Shown piece by piece: positions 18,169-28,378 of a DNA stretch of 64,000 bases (the first letter of the stretch is position 1; the number at the start of each line of letters is the position of its first letter). The notes beneath the pieces were generated by a model, which was given only the letters and a program-made list of their open reading frames with translations, did not search any database and was not told where the DNA came from. This DNA comes from DASTFY01 sp963769115. Its GTDB lineage: Bacteria; Actinomycetota; Acidimicrobiia; Acidimicrobiales; Ilumatobacteraceae. Location of the stretch: NCBI GenBank assembly GCA_963769115.1, contig CAVYKN010000003.1, forward strand, positions 18,098-82,097. Direction: 5' to 3'. The position numbers were made by a program, and so were the translations under genes.

Positions 18169-19624
18169 ATGCCCGATCCCAAGGATCGACGGTCCGACCG
18201 GTCCGCGGCCTTCTTCGACCTCGATCGCACCCTGCTCTCGGGCGGCAGCGGCATGGTCTTCTCGGAGGCCATGCGGTCGGCCGGCCTCATCACCCGTGCG
18301 CATCCCGGGTGAGCGCATGGTCTACGGCCTGTTCAGCCGGGTGGGGGAGAACCTGCCGAGCATGATGCTGGCCCGCCAGGGCGCCACCATGGCGCGGGGG
18401 CGCTCGCGGGCCGCGGTGCAGGCCGCCGCCGATGCCGCCGCCGACGTGCTCAGCGGCATGCTCCAGCCCTTCGCCGGCCCGATCATCGAGCAGCACAAGG
18501 CGGCTGGCCGCAAGCTGGTGATGGCCACCACGACGCCGGCCGATCTGGTGCGCCCGCTCGCCGAGCGGCTCGGCTTCGACGACGTGGTCGCCACGACGTA
18601 CGGCGTCAACGCCGACGGCACGTACGACGGCTCGATCGTCGGACCCTTCGTGTGGGCCAACGGGAAGCTGGAAGCGGTGCGGGAGTGGGCCGAGCGCCAC
18701 AACATCGACATGGCGAACAGCTACGCCTACTCCGACAGCGTCTACGACACACCGCTCCTCTCCTCGGTCGGCCACCCAGTGGCCGTCAACCCGGACCCGC
18801 GCATGCTGGTCATGGCCCTGGCCCGCCGCTGGCCGGTCGTGCACCTCGACGTCCCGCCGGGCGTGCCCAAGCTGCCGATCCTCGACCTCGAGCCCCAGCA
18901 ACTGGCCCTCGCGCTCACGCGCCCGTCAACCATCCCGTTCGCGAAATGGGACATCGACGGGGTGCACCACATCCCGGCCGCCGGCCCGGCCATCCTCGTC
19001 GCCAACCACCGCTCGTACTTCGACGCCACGGGGGTCGCCATGGTCGTGGCCCGCAGCGGTCGCACCGTGCGCTTCCTCGGCAAGAAGGAGGTGTTCGACG
19101 CGCCCATCGTCGGCCAGATCGCGAAGGCGATGGGTGGCATCCGCGTCGAGCGCGCCTCCGGCTCCGACGAGCCGCTGCGCCACGCGGCCGAGGCCCTCGA
19201 GGCCGGCCAGATGGTGGCGATCATGCCCGAGGGCACGATCCCGCGAGGCAAGGCCTTCTTCGACCCGGAGCTCAAGGGCCGCTGGGGCGCGGCCCGGCTG
19301 GCCGCCATGACGCATGCGCCGGTCATCCCCGTCGGGCTGTGGGGCACGGAGAAGGTGTGGCCCCGGTCCGCCCGGCTGCCCAACATCCTCAACCTGACCA
19401 GCCCCCCCGTCGTGCGGATCCGGGTCGGGCCGCCGGTGACGCTCAAGTACCGCAGCCCCGACGCCGACACGAAGCGGATCATGAAGGCGATCGCCGCGCT
19501 CCTGCCCGCCGAGGCCCATGAGCATCACGAACCAACCCAGGAAGAGCTGCTGCGGACCTTCCCCCACGGCTACAAGGGCGACCCCGAGAAGGAGACCAGC
19601 CGCCGACCGGGGACCGACTCATGA
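18169..19624 (+). CDS. Bifunctional HAD-IB phosphatase / 1-acylglycerol-3-phosphate acyltransferase, frameshift near 18297
   Basis: N-terminal HAD domain with canonical motif I FFDLDRTLL and motif IV YAYSDSVYDTPLL. The C-terminal PlsC domain has the HX4D motif NHRSYFD and PEGTIPRG. The fusion matches the mycobacterial Rv2483c-type architecture, placing it in phospholipid synthesis at the membrane. The first 45 residues are in one frame (to LITRAHPG, stop 18312); the rest starts one frame over (RIPGERMVYGLF). Removing one base near 18297 (cgtgcgcat) joins them. Total about 484 residues. A terminator-like hairpin lies just upstream, suggesting attenuation. Confidence 0.85.
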
Positions 19625-20109
19625 GCTGAGCCAATCGGGGGTGGAACTCCGCCACCGTTCTCGTCGTCCAAGCCGGCGACGCCGCGGGAGACTCGGCTCC
19701 TCGCCGACGGCCAGTCCCAGACGCCGGACCGGCAACGTGTTGGTGCACGACGACGATTCGAGGTCGCCCGCCCGATGCCACTGGCTCGTCGAGGCGTAGC
19801 CGGCCCGAGTTGTAGCGACGAGCCCGCTGTTCTTGCCGAGCTCCCTGTTCAGCGCCAGTCGGCAGGGCGACCGCGTCCGGGCGATTCCTCGCATCGTGCG
19901 TGTGGGAGGCGGAACGAAGCCCGGCCGAGCCGCATGGGATGCCTTCGCGGCGACAAGGGATTCCGTCGACTTCCAACGGGCAGGGCCCGAATTCCCTCCC
20001 AGGAGCCGTCCCGCGCGCGAGCATCCGTGCACACACGATTATTGTGACCAGCGCCACACCGGGCCGCGACCTGCCGAGATGGAACACCGGGCAGCTGGAG
20101 GGGGAAGAG
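19625..20109. other. 485-bp intergenic region without recognised genes
   Basis: No frame here shows a known domain or convincing actinobacterial codon bias. A weak hairpin GGTGG-N7-CCACC lies about 15 bases past the upstream stop. Near the right end, the AT-richer acgattattgtg at 20034-20045 is the likeliest promoter area for the importer operon; I cannot define -35/-10 elements with confidence. Confidence 0.4.
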
Positions 20110-21243
20110 ATGAGCAATGAGCGCGGGTCGGTGGAGATCGTCGACGTCACCAAACGGTTCGGCTCCACCGTCGCGGTCGACGATGTGACCATCGAGGTGC
20201 TCCCCGGCGAGTTCCTGTCCCTCCTGGGTCCCTCGGGCTGCGGCAAGACCACGACGCTGCGCCTCCTCGCCGGCTTCGAGCAGCCGGACGAAGGCTTCAT
20301 CCGCATCTCCGGCGAGTACGTGCAAGGAGTTCCTCCGTACCGACGGGACGTGAACACGGTCTTCCAGCACTACGCCCTGTTCCCGCACATGACCGTCGCC
20401 GAGAACGTCGCCTACGGCCTGCGGCAGAAGCGGACGAGCAAGGCGGACGTGAGCCGGCGGGTCGGGGAGGCGTTGGAGATGGTCAAGATGACCAAGCTCG
20501 CCAAGCGCAGGCCGCGGCAGATGTCCGGAGGCCAGCAGCAGCGGGTGGCGCTCGCGCGCGCCCTTGTCAACAAGCCGTCCGTGCTGCTCCTCGACGAGCC
20601 GCTCGGTGCCCTCGACCGCAAGCTGCGTCAGGAGATGCAGATCGAGCTCAAGCTGCTCCAGAACCAGCTCGGCATCACGTTCGTGTTCGTCACCCACGAC
20701 CAGGAGGAGGCTCTGTCGATGTCCGACCGCATCGCGGTCATGTTGGACGGGCGCGTGGAACAGCTGAACGGCCCGAACGAGATCTACGAGAACCCGTCGT
20801 CGGCTTTCGTCGCCGGGTTCATCGGCCAGAACAACTTCCTTGACGGCGTGCTCGCCGGTGACGGACAGCTCCACGCGGACGGAGTCACCGTGGTCGCTCA
20901 TCGTGAAGGCGCCGGCACCGCGCCTGGTCGCCCCGGCCTTGCCGCGGTGCGTCCGGAGGCGATCACGATCACCGGGGAGGAGCCGCCGGCCGGGACGAAT
21001 CAGCTGGCGGGCACGCTGGCGGGCATCTCCCACCTCGGCGACGTGATCCAATACGTCGTCATCTCGGGGACCCGCGAGGTCCTCGTCCGCCTCCCGCGGC
21101 ACAACGCACCACGGCTCGCCGCCGGTCAGCCGGTGTGGTGCTCGTGGCCTGCCGAGCTCGTCCAGCTCTTCCCGCACGACCAAGCCACGCTCGTGCGCAC
21201 GTCCGACCCGATCGACGAGATCGTCGTCCCCGCCGGCACTTGA
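20110..21243 (+). CDS. potA: ABC transporter ATP-binding protein, spermidine/putrescine type
   Basis: 377 residues from ATG 20110, preceded by gagggggaagag. Walker A GPSGCGKTT, Q-loop FQHYALFPHMT, signature MSGGQQQR and Walker B LLLDEPLGALD identify a MalK/PotA-type ATPase. The C-terminal 100 residues form a TOBE regulatory domain. It energises uptake through the two permeases downstream. First gene of a four-gene operon (ATPase, binding protein, permease, permease). PotA rather than an iron or sulfate importer is inferred from the PotD-like binding protein. Confidence 0.85.
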   Translation: MSNERGSVEIVDVTKRFGSTVAVDDVTIEVLPGEFLSLLGPSGCGKTTTLRLLAGFEQPDEGFIRISGEYVQGVPPYRRDVNTVFQHYALFPHMTVAENVAYGLRQKRTSKADVSRRVGEALEMVKMTKLAKRRPRQMSGGQQQRVALARALVNKPSVLLLDEPLGALDRKLRQEMQIELKLLQNQLGITFVFVTHDQEEALSMSDRIAVMLDGRVEQLNGPNEIYENPSSAFVAGFIGQNNFLDGVLAGDGQLHADGVTVVAHREGAGTAPGRPGLAAVRPEAITITGEEPPAGTNQLAGTLAGISHLGDVIQYVVISGTREVLVRLPRHNAPRLAAGQPVWCSWPAELVQLFPHDQATLVRTSDPIDEIVVPAGT

Positions 21244-21266
21244 CCACCGACAAGCAGGAGAACCCC

Positions 21267-22433
21267 ATGGCACGCAAGCAAGACACCACTCGAATCCTGG
21301 TCCCGCGGGCGACCGCCAACCGGCTCGCCCAGTCCCTGAGCCGACGGCGCTTCCTCGGGCTCGCCGCGGGGACCGCGGCCGGCGCGGCGTTCCTTGCCGC
21401 GTGCGGCAGCAGCGACGACGAGGGCAGCGGGGGCGGAGGCGGAGGCGGAGGCAGCATCAACCTCTATACGTGGGCCGAGTACGACGACCCCGACGTCATC
21501 AGCTCCTGGGGCAACGTCACCACCGACATCTACGACTCGAACGAGGAGGCCATCCAGAAGCTCGCCGCCTCCAAGGGCTCCTCCGGCTACGACGTGGTGG
21601 TCCCGACCGGATCGTTCATCCCCCAGATGGTGCAGAACGATCTGCTCGAAGAGCTCGACCTGGACAAGCTCCCGAACTTCGCGAACATCGATCCTCTTTA
21701 CGCCAACCAGCCATTCGACCCCGGGAACAAGTACAGCGTGCCCAAGGACTGGGGCTCGACGGGATGGATCTACGACAACACGGTGCTCACGACGCCCATC
21801 GAGACCTGGCAGGACTTCATCGACGCCGCCATGGGCCCGGCGAGCGGCAACATGTCCATGCTCGACGCCCCCGCCTACCAGACCGGCGTCTACTTCTGGG
21901 CCAACGGCATCGACTGGAACACCGAGAACGAGGAGGACCTCGACAAGGCCGAGGACTTCATGGTGAACGAGTTCGCCACGCACATCAAGGCGTTCGACTC
22001 CTACCCGGGCATCAACCTCACGCAAGGGAACTACGCGCTGTCACAGGTGTGGAACGGCGACGCCCGCGCCGGGCTCCTGGCCGTCGAGGACGCCGGCGAC
22101 GACACCTCCAAGTACACATGGGGCCTCGGCGCACCGCAGACCGAGCTCTGGATGGACAACTGGACCATCGTGAAGGGGGCGAACAACCTCGACGCCGCCT
22201 ATGACTTCATCAACTACATCCTCGACCCGGAGAACTCGGCCAAGGAGCTCGAGTACCACGGCTACCACACCGCGGTGAAGGGCATCGAGGAGCAGATGGC
22301 CGACACGAAGTATCCGGAGATCATCTTCTTCTCGCCTGAGCAGGTGAAGACCATGTCAACCCAGGAAATCAACTCGGCGCAGGACCGCCAGGTCGACATC
22401 TACAACAAGGTCAAGGCCGCCGCCGGCGGGTGA
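21267..22433 (+). CDS. potD: Extracellular solute-binding lipoprotein, PotD/PotF-like, Tat signal
   Basis: 388 residues. Residues 20-45 hold a twin-arginine signal (SRRRFLGLAAGT) ending in the lipobox LAAC, then a glycine linker. So it is exported folded by Tat and lipid-anchored outside the membrane. The mature part (NLYTWAEYDDPDVI, GYDVVVPTGSFIPQM) is the spermidine/putrescine-binding fold. ATG 21267 is 24 bases after the ATPase gene, and the TGA overlaps the permease GTG as GTGA. Polyamine specificity is inferred from the family. Confidence 0.87.
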   Translation: MARKQDTTRILVPRATANRLAQSLSRRRFLGLAAGTAAGAAFLAACGSSDDEGSGGGGGGGGSINLYTWAEYDDPDVISSWGNVTTDIYDSNEEAIQKLAASKGSSGYDVVVPTGSFIPQMVQNDLLEELDLDKLPNFANIDPLYANQPFDPGNKYSVPKDWGSTGWIYDNTVLTTPIETWQDFIDAAMGPASGNMSMLDAPAYQTGVYFWANGIDWNTENEEDLDKAEDFMVNEFATHIKAFDSYPGINLTQGNYALSQVWNGDARAGLLAVEDAGDDTSKYTWGLGAPQTELWMDNWTIVKGANNLDAAYDFINYILDPENSAKELEYHGYHTAVKGIEEQMADTKYPEIIFFSPEQVKTMSTQEINSAQDRQVDIYNKVKAAAGG

Positions 22434-23398
22434 CGACACCAGTGGTCACAACCGAGGTCGAGCTCAGATCTGCGCCACCGCGCAAACGACGCTCGCTCGT
22501 GCCCAAGTTCGCGCTCGCGCTGCCGGCGTGGCTGTGGTACCTGGGCTTCTTCGTCGTCCCGCTCGTCTTCATCGTCGTCTACAGCTTCGGCACCAAGATC
22601 CAGGGGTCGGCGGGCGACGTCGACACCAGCCCTCCCACGCTGGACCGCTACGGCGATGCGCTGAGCGCGACCTTCTTCCAGGTGCTGCGGCAGACGCTGC
22701 GAACCTCGATCATCGGCACCGTCCTGTGTCTGCTGATCGGCTTCCCGGTGGCCTACTTCATCGCCGTGAAGGTGCCTCCGCGCTGGCGCGGTGTCCTGCT
22801 CGGCCTCGCCATCATCCCGTTCTGGACCAACTACCTGATCCGGACGATCGCGTGGCGCATCGTGCTGTCGCCGAGCGGATTCTTCTCGAACTGGTTCCAG
22901 GACATCGGCCTGCGCGATTCCAACCTCCAACTCCTGGACACCCGCTTCGCGGTGCAGCTCGCCGTGGTCTACAACTACTTGCCGCTGATGATCTTCCCGC
23001 TCTTCGTCGCACTCGACCGGCTCGACCCGGCGCTACGGGAAGCCAGCAAGGACCTCGGAGCCAACCGGGTGCGCACGTTCTTCCAGGTCACGTTGCCGCT
23101 CTCCTCGCCGGGGATCGTGGCCGGGCTCCTGCTGGTGTTCATCCCTCTGTCCGGTGACTACATCACGGCGGCCGTGCTCGGTGGAGCGCAGGGCAACATG
23201 GCCGGCGCGCTCGTCGCCACCCAGTTCCTGCAGGCCCAGAACAAGGCGCTCGGCTCGGCGGTGGCGATGGTCCTGATCTTCAGCATCCTCATCTGCATCA
23301 CGGTCGCGGCCCTGATCGTCTTCACCGCACGCGCCCTGCTCAGGCGGCGCCGCAGCGTGACGCTCTTGCCAGGCGCACCGGCGCAGGCCATGGCATGA
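22430..23398 (+). CDS. potB: ABC transporter permease, PotB-like
   Basis: 322 residues with six hydrophobic segments, the first at about residues 27-50 (ALALPAWLWYLGFFVVPLVF). The cytoplasmic EAA loop reads LREASKDLGANRVRTFFQVTLP, where the ATPase docks. The GTG start lies in a GTGA overlap with the binding-protein gene and the stop in an ATGA overlap with the next permease gene. This is strict coupling, consistent with fixed subunit ratios. Confidence 0.88.
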   Translation: MTTPVVTTEVELRSAPPRKRRSLVPKFALALPAWLWYLGFFVVPLVFIVVYSFGTKIQGSAGDVDTSPPTLDRYGDALSATFFQVLRQTLRTSIIGTVLCLLIGFPVAYFIAVKVPPRWRGVLLGLAIIPFWTNYLIRTIAWRIVLSPSGFFSNWFQDIGLRDSNLQLLDTRFAVQLAVVYNYLPLMIFPLFVALDRLDPALREASKDLGANRVRTFFQVTLPLSSPGIVAGLLLVFIPLSGDYITAAVLGGAQGNMAGALVATQFLQAQNKALGSAVAMVLIFSILICITVAALIVFTARALLRRRRSVTLLPGAPAQAMA

Positions 23399-24294
23399 CC
23401 ACCACCACGATCCCCACCACGGGTGCCGAGACTCGGGCGGCCAAAGCCGCGCCGCGCAGGCGTCGCCGGTTCGACACGGTGACCCTCGGGCTGGGCCTGT
23501 GGACGGTCCTCGTCTACGTCTTCCTGTTCCTGCCGATCAGCTTCGTCGTGATCCACTCGTTCACGGACAGCCGTGACTTCACCCGTTGGGGCGGATTCAC
23601 AACCCGCTGGTACACACGGTTTCTCGACAACTACAACCTGAAGACCTCGTTGACGAACTCGATCAAGGTCGCGCTCATCGCCACGCTCATCGCCGTGGTG
23701 CTCGGGGGGCTCGCTGGGATCGCCCTGGCCCGCCGGCCGGGCGTCTGGACGAAGGCGTTCCTCGCGCTGGTCTTCCTCGTCCTCGTCACGCCCGAGATCG
23801 TCGACGCCATCGGCCTCCAGATCTGGTTCGTCAACCTGGGCGGGATCTTCCGTCAGGGTCTGTTCCCGCTCTGGATCGGGCAGTCGATCTTCAGTTCGGC
23901 GGTGGTCACCCTGATCGTGCGCGCCCGGATGGCCGGGCTCGACGAATCGCTCGAGGAGGCCGCCGCCGACCTGTACGCAACGCCCGCACGCGCCTTCCGC
24001 CAGATCACCCTCCCACTGGTCTACCCGGCTCTCCTGGCCGGAGGGTTGCTGGCCTTCACGTTCAGCCTCGACAACGTGATCATCAGCCAGTTCGTCAGCG
24101 TGCCCGGCTCGACCACCTTCCCGGTCTACGTGTTCTCGTCGGTGCGCCAGGTCATCAGACCGGACATCGGCGCCGCCTCGGCAGTGATGCTCGGGCTGAC
24201 GTTGCTCGCGCTCGGTCTGGTCGTCGCGGTGCTCAAGCGCTCGGGCGACTCTTCCAGCGATATCGCCGCCACCATCACCGGTGCGGGTGGCTGA
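23395..24294 (+). CDS. potC: ABC transporter permease, PotC-like
   Basis: 299 residues, six predicted membrane segments, EAA loop LEEAAADLYATPARAFRQIT. ATG 23395 overlaps the previous stop (ATGA). It pairs with the upstream permease to form the heterodimeric channel of the importer. The operon ends here; the next gene is on the opposite strand. Confidence 0.88.
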   Translation: MTTTTIPTTGAETRAAKAAPRRRRRFDTVTLGLGLWTVLVYVFLFLPISFVVIHSFTDSRDFTRWGGFTTRWYTRFLDNYNLKTSLTNSIKVALIATLIAVVLGGLAGIALARRPGVWTKAFLALVFLVLVTPEIVDAIGLQIWFVNLGGIFRQGLFPLWIGQSIFSSAVVTLIVRARMAGLDESLEEAAADLYATPARAFRQITLPLVYPALLAGGLLAFTFSLDNVIISQFVSVPGSTTFPVYVFSSVRQVIRPDIGAASAVMLGLTLLALGLVVAVLKRSGDSSSDIAATITGAGG

Positions 24295-24323
24295 CCGCGG
24301 CCGTTGGCCGGCCGCGGGCTGAT

Positions 24324-25606
24324 TCAGGAACCGCCGAAGTCTCCACCGCCGAAGTCCCCGCCGCCGAAGTCCCCGCCCCCGAAGTCGCCTCCGCCGAAGT
24401 CGCCTCCGCCGAAGTCCCGCCGCCGCCGTCGCCGTCCACGTACGTGTCGCCCTCGTTGATGACGGTCGTTCCGCCCCAGCCCCAGCCTCCGAAGCCTCCG
24501 AGCAGCGCCCCGAGCAGCAGGCCGTTGAACAAGCCGCCACCCCCGAACCAGCCCACCTGGTACGGCTCGGCGTAGCCGGCGTAGAGGGGACGTCGGTCAT
24601 CGTCGAGATCGACTGCAGGCTCACCGTGGCGCCCGGGCCGGCGCAGGTCCGGCGGCGGCTCAGGCGGCGGCCGCCCGGCCACGACGGCACGCGCCCGGTC
24701 CATCGAGTAGCGCGCCTCATCGATCACCCGCCGCACCCGCTCGAGGTCGATCGGTTCGTCGGCGAAGTCCAGCGCCGCACTCGCGGCCTTGAACCGGTTG
24801 GCGGCCGCCTCGTAGTCCTCGGCGGCTTCCGGGTGCAGCGCCACGTCGTCCTCGAGGCGCAGGACGTCGTCGGCCAGCACCGAGAGCTCCGCCTGCAGCA
24901 TCTGACGGTCGGCTGCCTCGCGCCGGAGGGCGAGCTGCCGCTCCGCCTTGCCACGCTGACGGCGGCGCCATACCCACAGACCCAGGAGGACGGCGCCGAC
25001 GATCAGCAGCACCGGGGCTAAGCCAAGGCCCCCACCATCCCCGTCCGATGAAGCGCTCCCGCGTTGGTCGGGTAGGCCGCCCTCCGTCCCGGCCTCTGAG
25101 GCGGCGCCGCCCACCCGTTCGACGAAGTCCCGGAGCACAGCGGCCGGCCCCTCGGACGCGTGAGCCTGGAACGCTGCACTGGCCAGCCGGCCTGCCTCCC
25201 CCGACGGCAGCCACGTGCTGCCCGCTCGGAAGCTGTCACCGGCCAGCACCGCGTACGTACCGGCAAGATCCGTGGCGGCCGCGACGTCGCTGGTCAGGAC
25301 GGCCGGATCGCCACCCGCGACATCGAGCACGGATTGAGGTAGCACCGCCACGAAGATCGGCGTACCAGCCGACATGATGGCGGAACGCAACGACTCCGCC
25401 TCATCCTCGGAGAGCGCACGTTCGGCGTCGGGCTCCACGAAGACTGGATCGGTCCGGAGCGCCCTTCCGACCTGGGCCACATCCGTCGAGGTGGCAGCAG
25501 GGATCGAAGCGGCCGCGGTCGTGGCGGCAGTCGAGGCTGTCAGAACGATCAGGAGTGCGGCGGGGAGCATCCGGCGAAATCGGATCAGGCTGCGTATCCA
25601 TGGCAC
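24324..25606 (-). CDS. Secreted/membrane protein with TPM-like domain and DFGGG-repeat tail, frameshift near 24422
   Basis: A signal peptide (MLPAALLIVLTASTAATTAAA) is followed by an extracytoplasmic domain of about 130 residues resembling TPM/Psb32-type domains (TPIFVAVLPQSVL). A transmembrane segment then appears (LAPVLLIVGAVLLGLWVW), followed by a cytoplasmic charged helical region and a hydrophobic glycine segment. In the annotated frame the end reads as Ser/Thr/Ala repeats. Adding one G in the ggcggcggcgggac run near 24422 instead gives six DFGGG units and a stop at 24324. That tail is common in actinobacterial TPM proteins, so I take it as authentic. Function unknown; TPM proteins have been linked to membrane-protein turnover. 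Confidence 0.65.
24330..24420 (-). repeat. 15-bp repeat encoding DFGGG units
   Basis: Six consecutive units of GACTTCGGCGGN-type sequence at a 15-base period encode (D-F-G-G-G)x6 in the corrected frame, just before the stop. The frameshift sits at the edge of the array, where slippage is likely. Confidence 0.8.
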
Positions 25607-25682
25607 GGCCTTGGACTACCCGCCCGGCGAGGCGGGCAACCGGGCTGTGCCGGGGCGCTGGTCATGCCGCGTTCCCTGATTG

Positions 25683-27593
25683 TCAGATCTCGACCTGGGT
25701 GCCGACCTCGAAGACCTGCTGTGACGGGAGGCAGTAGAAGCGGGCGGCACTGGCCGCGCCGCGGTGCAGGACGACGAACAGCTGCTCCCTCCATTGAGGC
25801 ATCTCGCCCTCCGGGATCGACTCGACGGACTCGCGACCGAGGAAGTACGTGGCGCCGTCGACGTCGATCGGCTCGCCGTCGAGGTGCACGTGACGCAGCT
25901 CGGCGGGGACGTCGGGACGATCCATGTACCCGAACGTGAGCACCACCTGGTGCACGCCGTGGCCGAGCGCGGCCACCTCCGCGCGGTCCGGTCGTTCGAC
26001 ACGTGGCGTCTCCGACGCGCGCACGGAGAGCACGACGGTCGTCTGGTGCAGGACGTGGTTGTGGCGCACGTTGGAGATCAGCGCCGGCGGCGCGCGTCCA
26101 GCATCCTTGAACATGTAGATCGCCGTGCCCGGCACGCGCGCCACGCCTCCCGCCATGACCACGTCGTCGATCACGTTGTCCGTCGGGCGCGCGCCTCGGT
26201 GGACCAAACGGGCGACGATGGCCCGCCCGTGCCGCCACGTGGTCATCTGGGTCACCAGAATCAAGCCGACCAGCAGCGGGAACCAGCCACCGTGGGGGAT
26301 CTTCGGCACGTTCGCGGCCAGGAACGCCAAGTCGACGCACAACAGCGGCACGACGACGGCCAACGCGTGAGGCACGGACCAGCGCCAGCGGTCGACGACG
26401 ACTCGGTAGAAGAGCAGCGTGGTGATCGCCATCGTCGTCGTGACGGCGATGCCGTAGGCGCCGGCCAGGTTGGAGGACGTCCGGAAGCCGAGCACGAGTC
26501 CGACACAGCCGATCATCAGCAGCCAGTTGACGAGCGGCACGTAGATCTGACCGATGTGGGCGGGGGACGTGTGGCGGATGTCCAGGCGGGGAAGGTAGTC
26601 GAGCTGCACCGCCTGCGCCGTGAGAGAGAACGCGCCGGAGATCAGCGCCTGCGAGGCGATGACCGTCGCCATCGTCGCCAGCACGGCGAGCGGCGTCACT
26701 GCCCACCCGGGAGCGAGGCTGAAGAACGGCATCCCGACCTCACCGCCCGGCTCGGAGCCGAGCAGGGCCGCTTGCCCGAAGTAGTTGAGGACCAGCGCCG
26801 GCAGGACGAGCACGTACCACGCGACCTGGATCGGTCGCCGGCCGAAGTGGCCCATGTCCGCGTAGAGCGCCTCGCCGCCCGTGACGACGAGGAAGATCGA
26901 CCCCAGCGCGAGGAACGCGCGACCAGGCTGGTCGATGAACAGCTCCACGCCGTACGAGGGCGACACGGCACGCAGAACCCCGGGGTGCTCGATGATTTGC
27001 CGCAGCCCGAGGACGCCGAGGACGGCGAACCACACGAGCATCACCGGTGCGAAGACCCGGGAGATCCGCTCCGTCCCGTATCGCTGGGCGATGAACAGCG
27101 CGATGAGGATGCCGACCGCGAGCGGGATGACCCACCTCTCGAACGCGGTCGAGGCCACCTCGAACCCTTCGACCGCGCTGAGGACCGAGATGGCCGGCGT
27201 GATCAAACCGTCGCCGTAGAGCAGGGCGGTCCCGAACACGCCGAGAGCGACGATCGCCCGCGTCTTACCGGTCGGCGTCCCCCGGCGGGGCAGGACCAGC
27301 GCCGTGAGGGCGAGGATGCCGCCCTCGCCGTGGTTGTCGGCCCGCATCACGAGCAGCAGGTACTTGATCGATATGACGATGATCAGCGACCAGAGAACGA
27401 TCGACGCCACGCCGTACGCGGTGGCCTGGCTCACCTCCAGCTCGGCGTGCTCGAACGACTCGCGAAAGGCGTACAGCGGACTCGTGCCGATGTCGCCGTA
27501 GACGATGCCGAGGGCCCCGAACGCCAAGCCGATCAAGCCGGCCGGCCTCGACCCGCCAACGTCGGTGTGCCGCGTCGGCCTGCCCTGCTCCAT
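25683..27593 (-). CDS. kup: Potassium uptake protein, Kup family
   Basis: 636 residues from ATG 27593. The first helix carries the Kup signature ALGIVYGDIGTSPLYA. Around twelve membrane segments follow, including GDGLITPAISVLSAVEG and TGGEALYADMGHFG, and the cytoplasmic C-terminal domain ends GTQVEI. It imports K+ with H+. A GTG at 27656 would add 21 residues of low similarity. It overlaps nothing on this strand; the nitroreductase gene ends 98 bases upstream of this start. Confidence 0.93.
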   Translation of the reverse strand: MEQGRPTRHTDVGGSRPAGLIGLAFGALGIVYGDIGTSPLYAFRESFEHAELEVSQATAYGVASIVLWSLIIVISIKYLLLVMRADNHGEGGILALTALVLPRRGTPTGKTRAIVALGVFGTALLYGDGLITPAISVLSAVEGFEVASTAFERWVIPLAVGILIALFIAQRYGTERISRVFAPVMLVWFAVLGVLGLRQIIEHPGVLRAVSPSYGVELFIDQPGRAFLALGSIFLVVTGGEALYADMGHFGRRPIQVAWYVLVLPALVLNYFGQAALLGSEPGGEVGMPFFSLAPGWAVTPLAVLATMATVIASQALISGAFSLTAQAVQLDYLPRLDIRHTSPAHIGQIYVPLVNWLLMIGCVGLVLGFRTSSNLAGAYGIAVTTTMAITTLLFYRVVVDRWRWSVPHALAVVVPLLCVDLAFLAANVPKIPHGGWFPLLVGLILVTQMTTWRHGRAIVARLVHRGARPTDNVIDDVVMAGGVARVPGTAIYMFKDAGRAPPALISNVRHNHVLHQTTVVLSVRASETPRVERPDRAEVAALGHGVHQVVLTFGYMDRPDVPAELRHVHLDGEPIDVDGATYFLGRESVESIPEGEMPQWREQLFVVLHRGAASAARFYCLPSQQVFEVGTQVEI

Positions 27594-27690
27594 CCGGTCG
27601 ATCGTCAGCGGGGCGGCGGGACGACGGCGATGAGCGGACTTTACGGCATCGGTCACTCCACACGCCGCCCGCGGTCGAGCAGGAGGAGCG

Positions 27691-28377
27691 TCAACCCGAG
27701 TCGGTCGGCTGAGCGGCGGCCAGCGGGGGACCGTCGAAGCGGTCGATCGTCGCGAAGTCCTCCACCGGCCGGCGCCGCAGATGCGTCGGCCGGTGGACGG
27801 GGACGCCGAGGAAGAGCATGCCGGCCAGCGCATGGGTGTCCGGAAGACCGAGGACGGGTCGGGCGGCGGCCTCGACCCGCGTGATCAGCGTCGTCATGAC
27901 CCCTCCCAGCCCGCGGGCCCGGGCGGCGAGCAGGATGTTGTGGCAGAACGGGTAGATGGACGCGCCGCCCACGATCGACGGACGTCCGGTGTCCTTGTCG
28001 AGGACGGCCAGCGCCCGGAGGTCGACGCCGACCACCAGGACGACGGGGATCGTCTCGATGTCGTCGAGCAGGGGGTTGGGCTGATGTTCGGTGCGGGCGG
28101 CCTCCAGGTCGGCCGCCGTCGGCCGCACGGCGCTGAACGCCGTCTCGCCGAGGCGGACCTGGGCCGTGTACTCGCTCCAGACCGGCACCATGAGGTCGGC
28201 CAACCGCCTCCGCAGGACCCGGTCCGTCACCACGACGACGTGCCAGCCCTGGCGGTTCGACCCGCTGGGGGCGAAGCGGGCGTCATCGAGGATCGCGGCG
28301 ATGGTTGCATCGTCAACCACATCGTCGGTGAAGGCGCGCACCGCCCCCGCCGTGCGCATGGCCGTCGAGAGGTCCAT
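27691..28377 (-). CDS. Nitroreductase family protein
   Basis: 228 residues. FMN-binding elements: ARFAPSGSNRQGWHVVVV near residue 40 and LAARARGLGGVMTT near residue 150. Such proteins reduce nitro, quinone or enone groups using FMN (some actinobacterial relatives use F420). I prefer ATG 28377 (preceded by GGTGAG); GTG 28386 would overlap the DinB stop. The DinB gene ends 1 base before the preferred start, so the two are probably cotranscribed. Confidence 0.85.
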   Translation of the reverse strand: MDLSTAMRTAGAVRAFTDDVVDDATIAAILDDARFAPSGSNRQGWHVVVVTDRVLRRRLADLMVPVWSEYTAQVRLGETAFSAVRPTAADLEAARTEHQPNPLLDDIETIPVVLVVGVDLRALAVLDKDTGRPSIVGGASIYPFCHNILLAARARGLGGVMTTLITRVEAAARPVLGLPDTHALAGMLFLGVPVHRPTHLRRRPVEDFATIDRFDGPPLAAAQPTDSG

Positions 28378-28378
28378 G

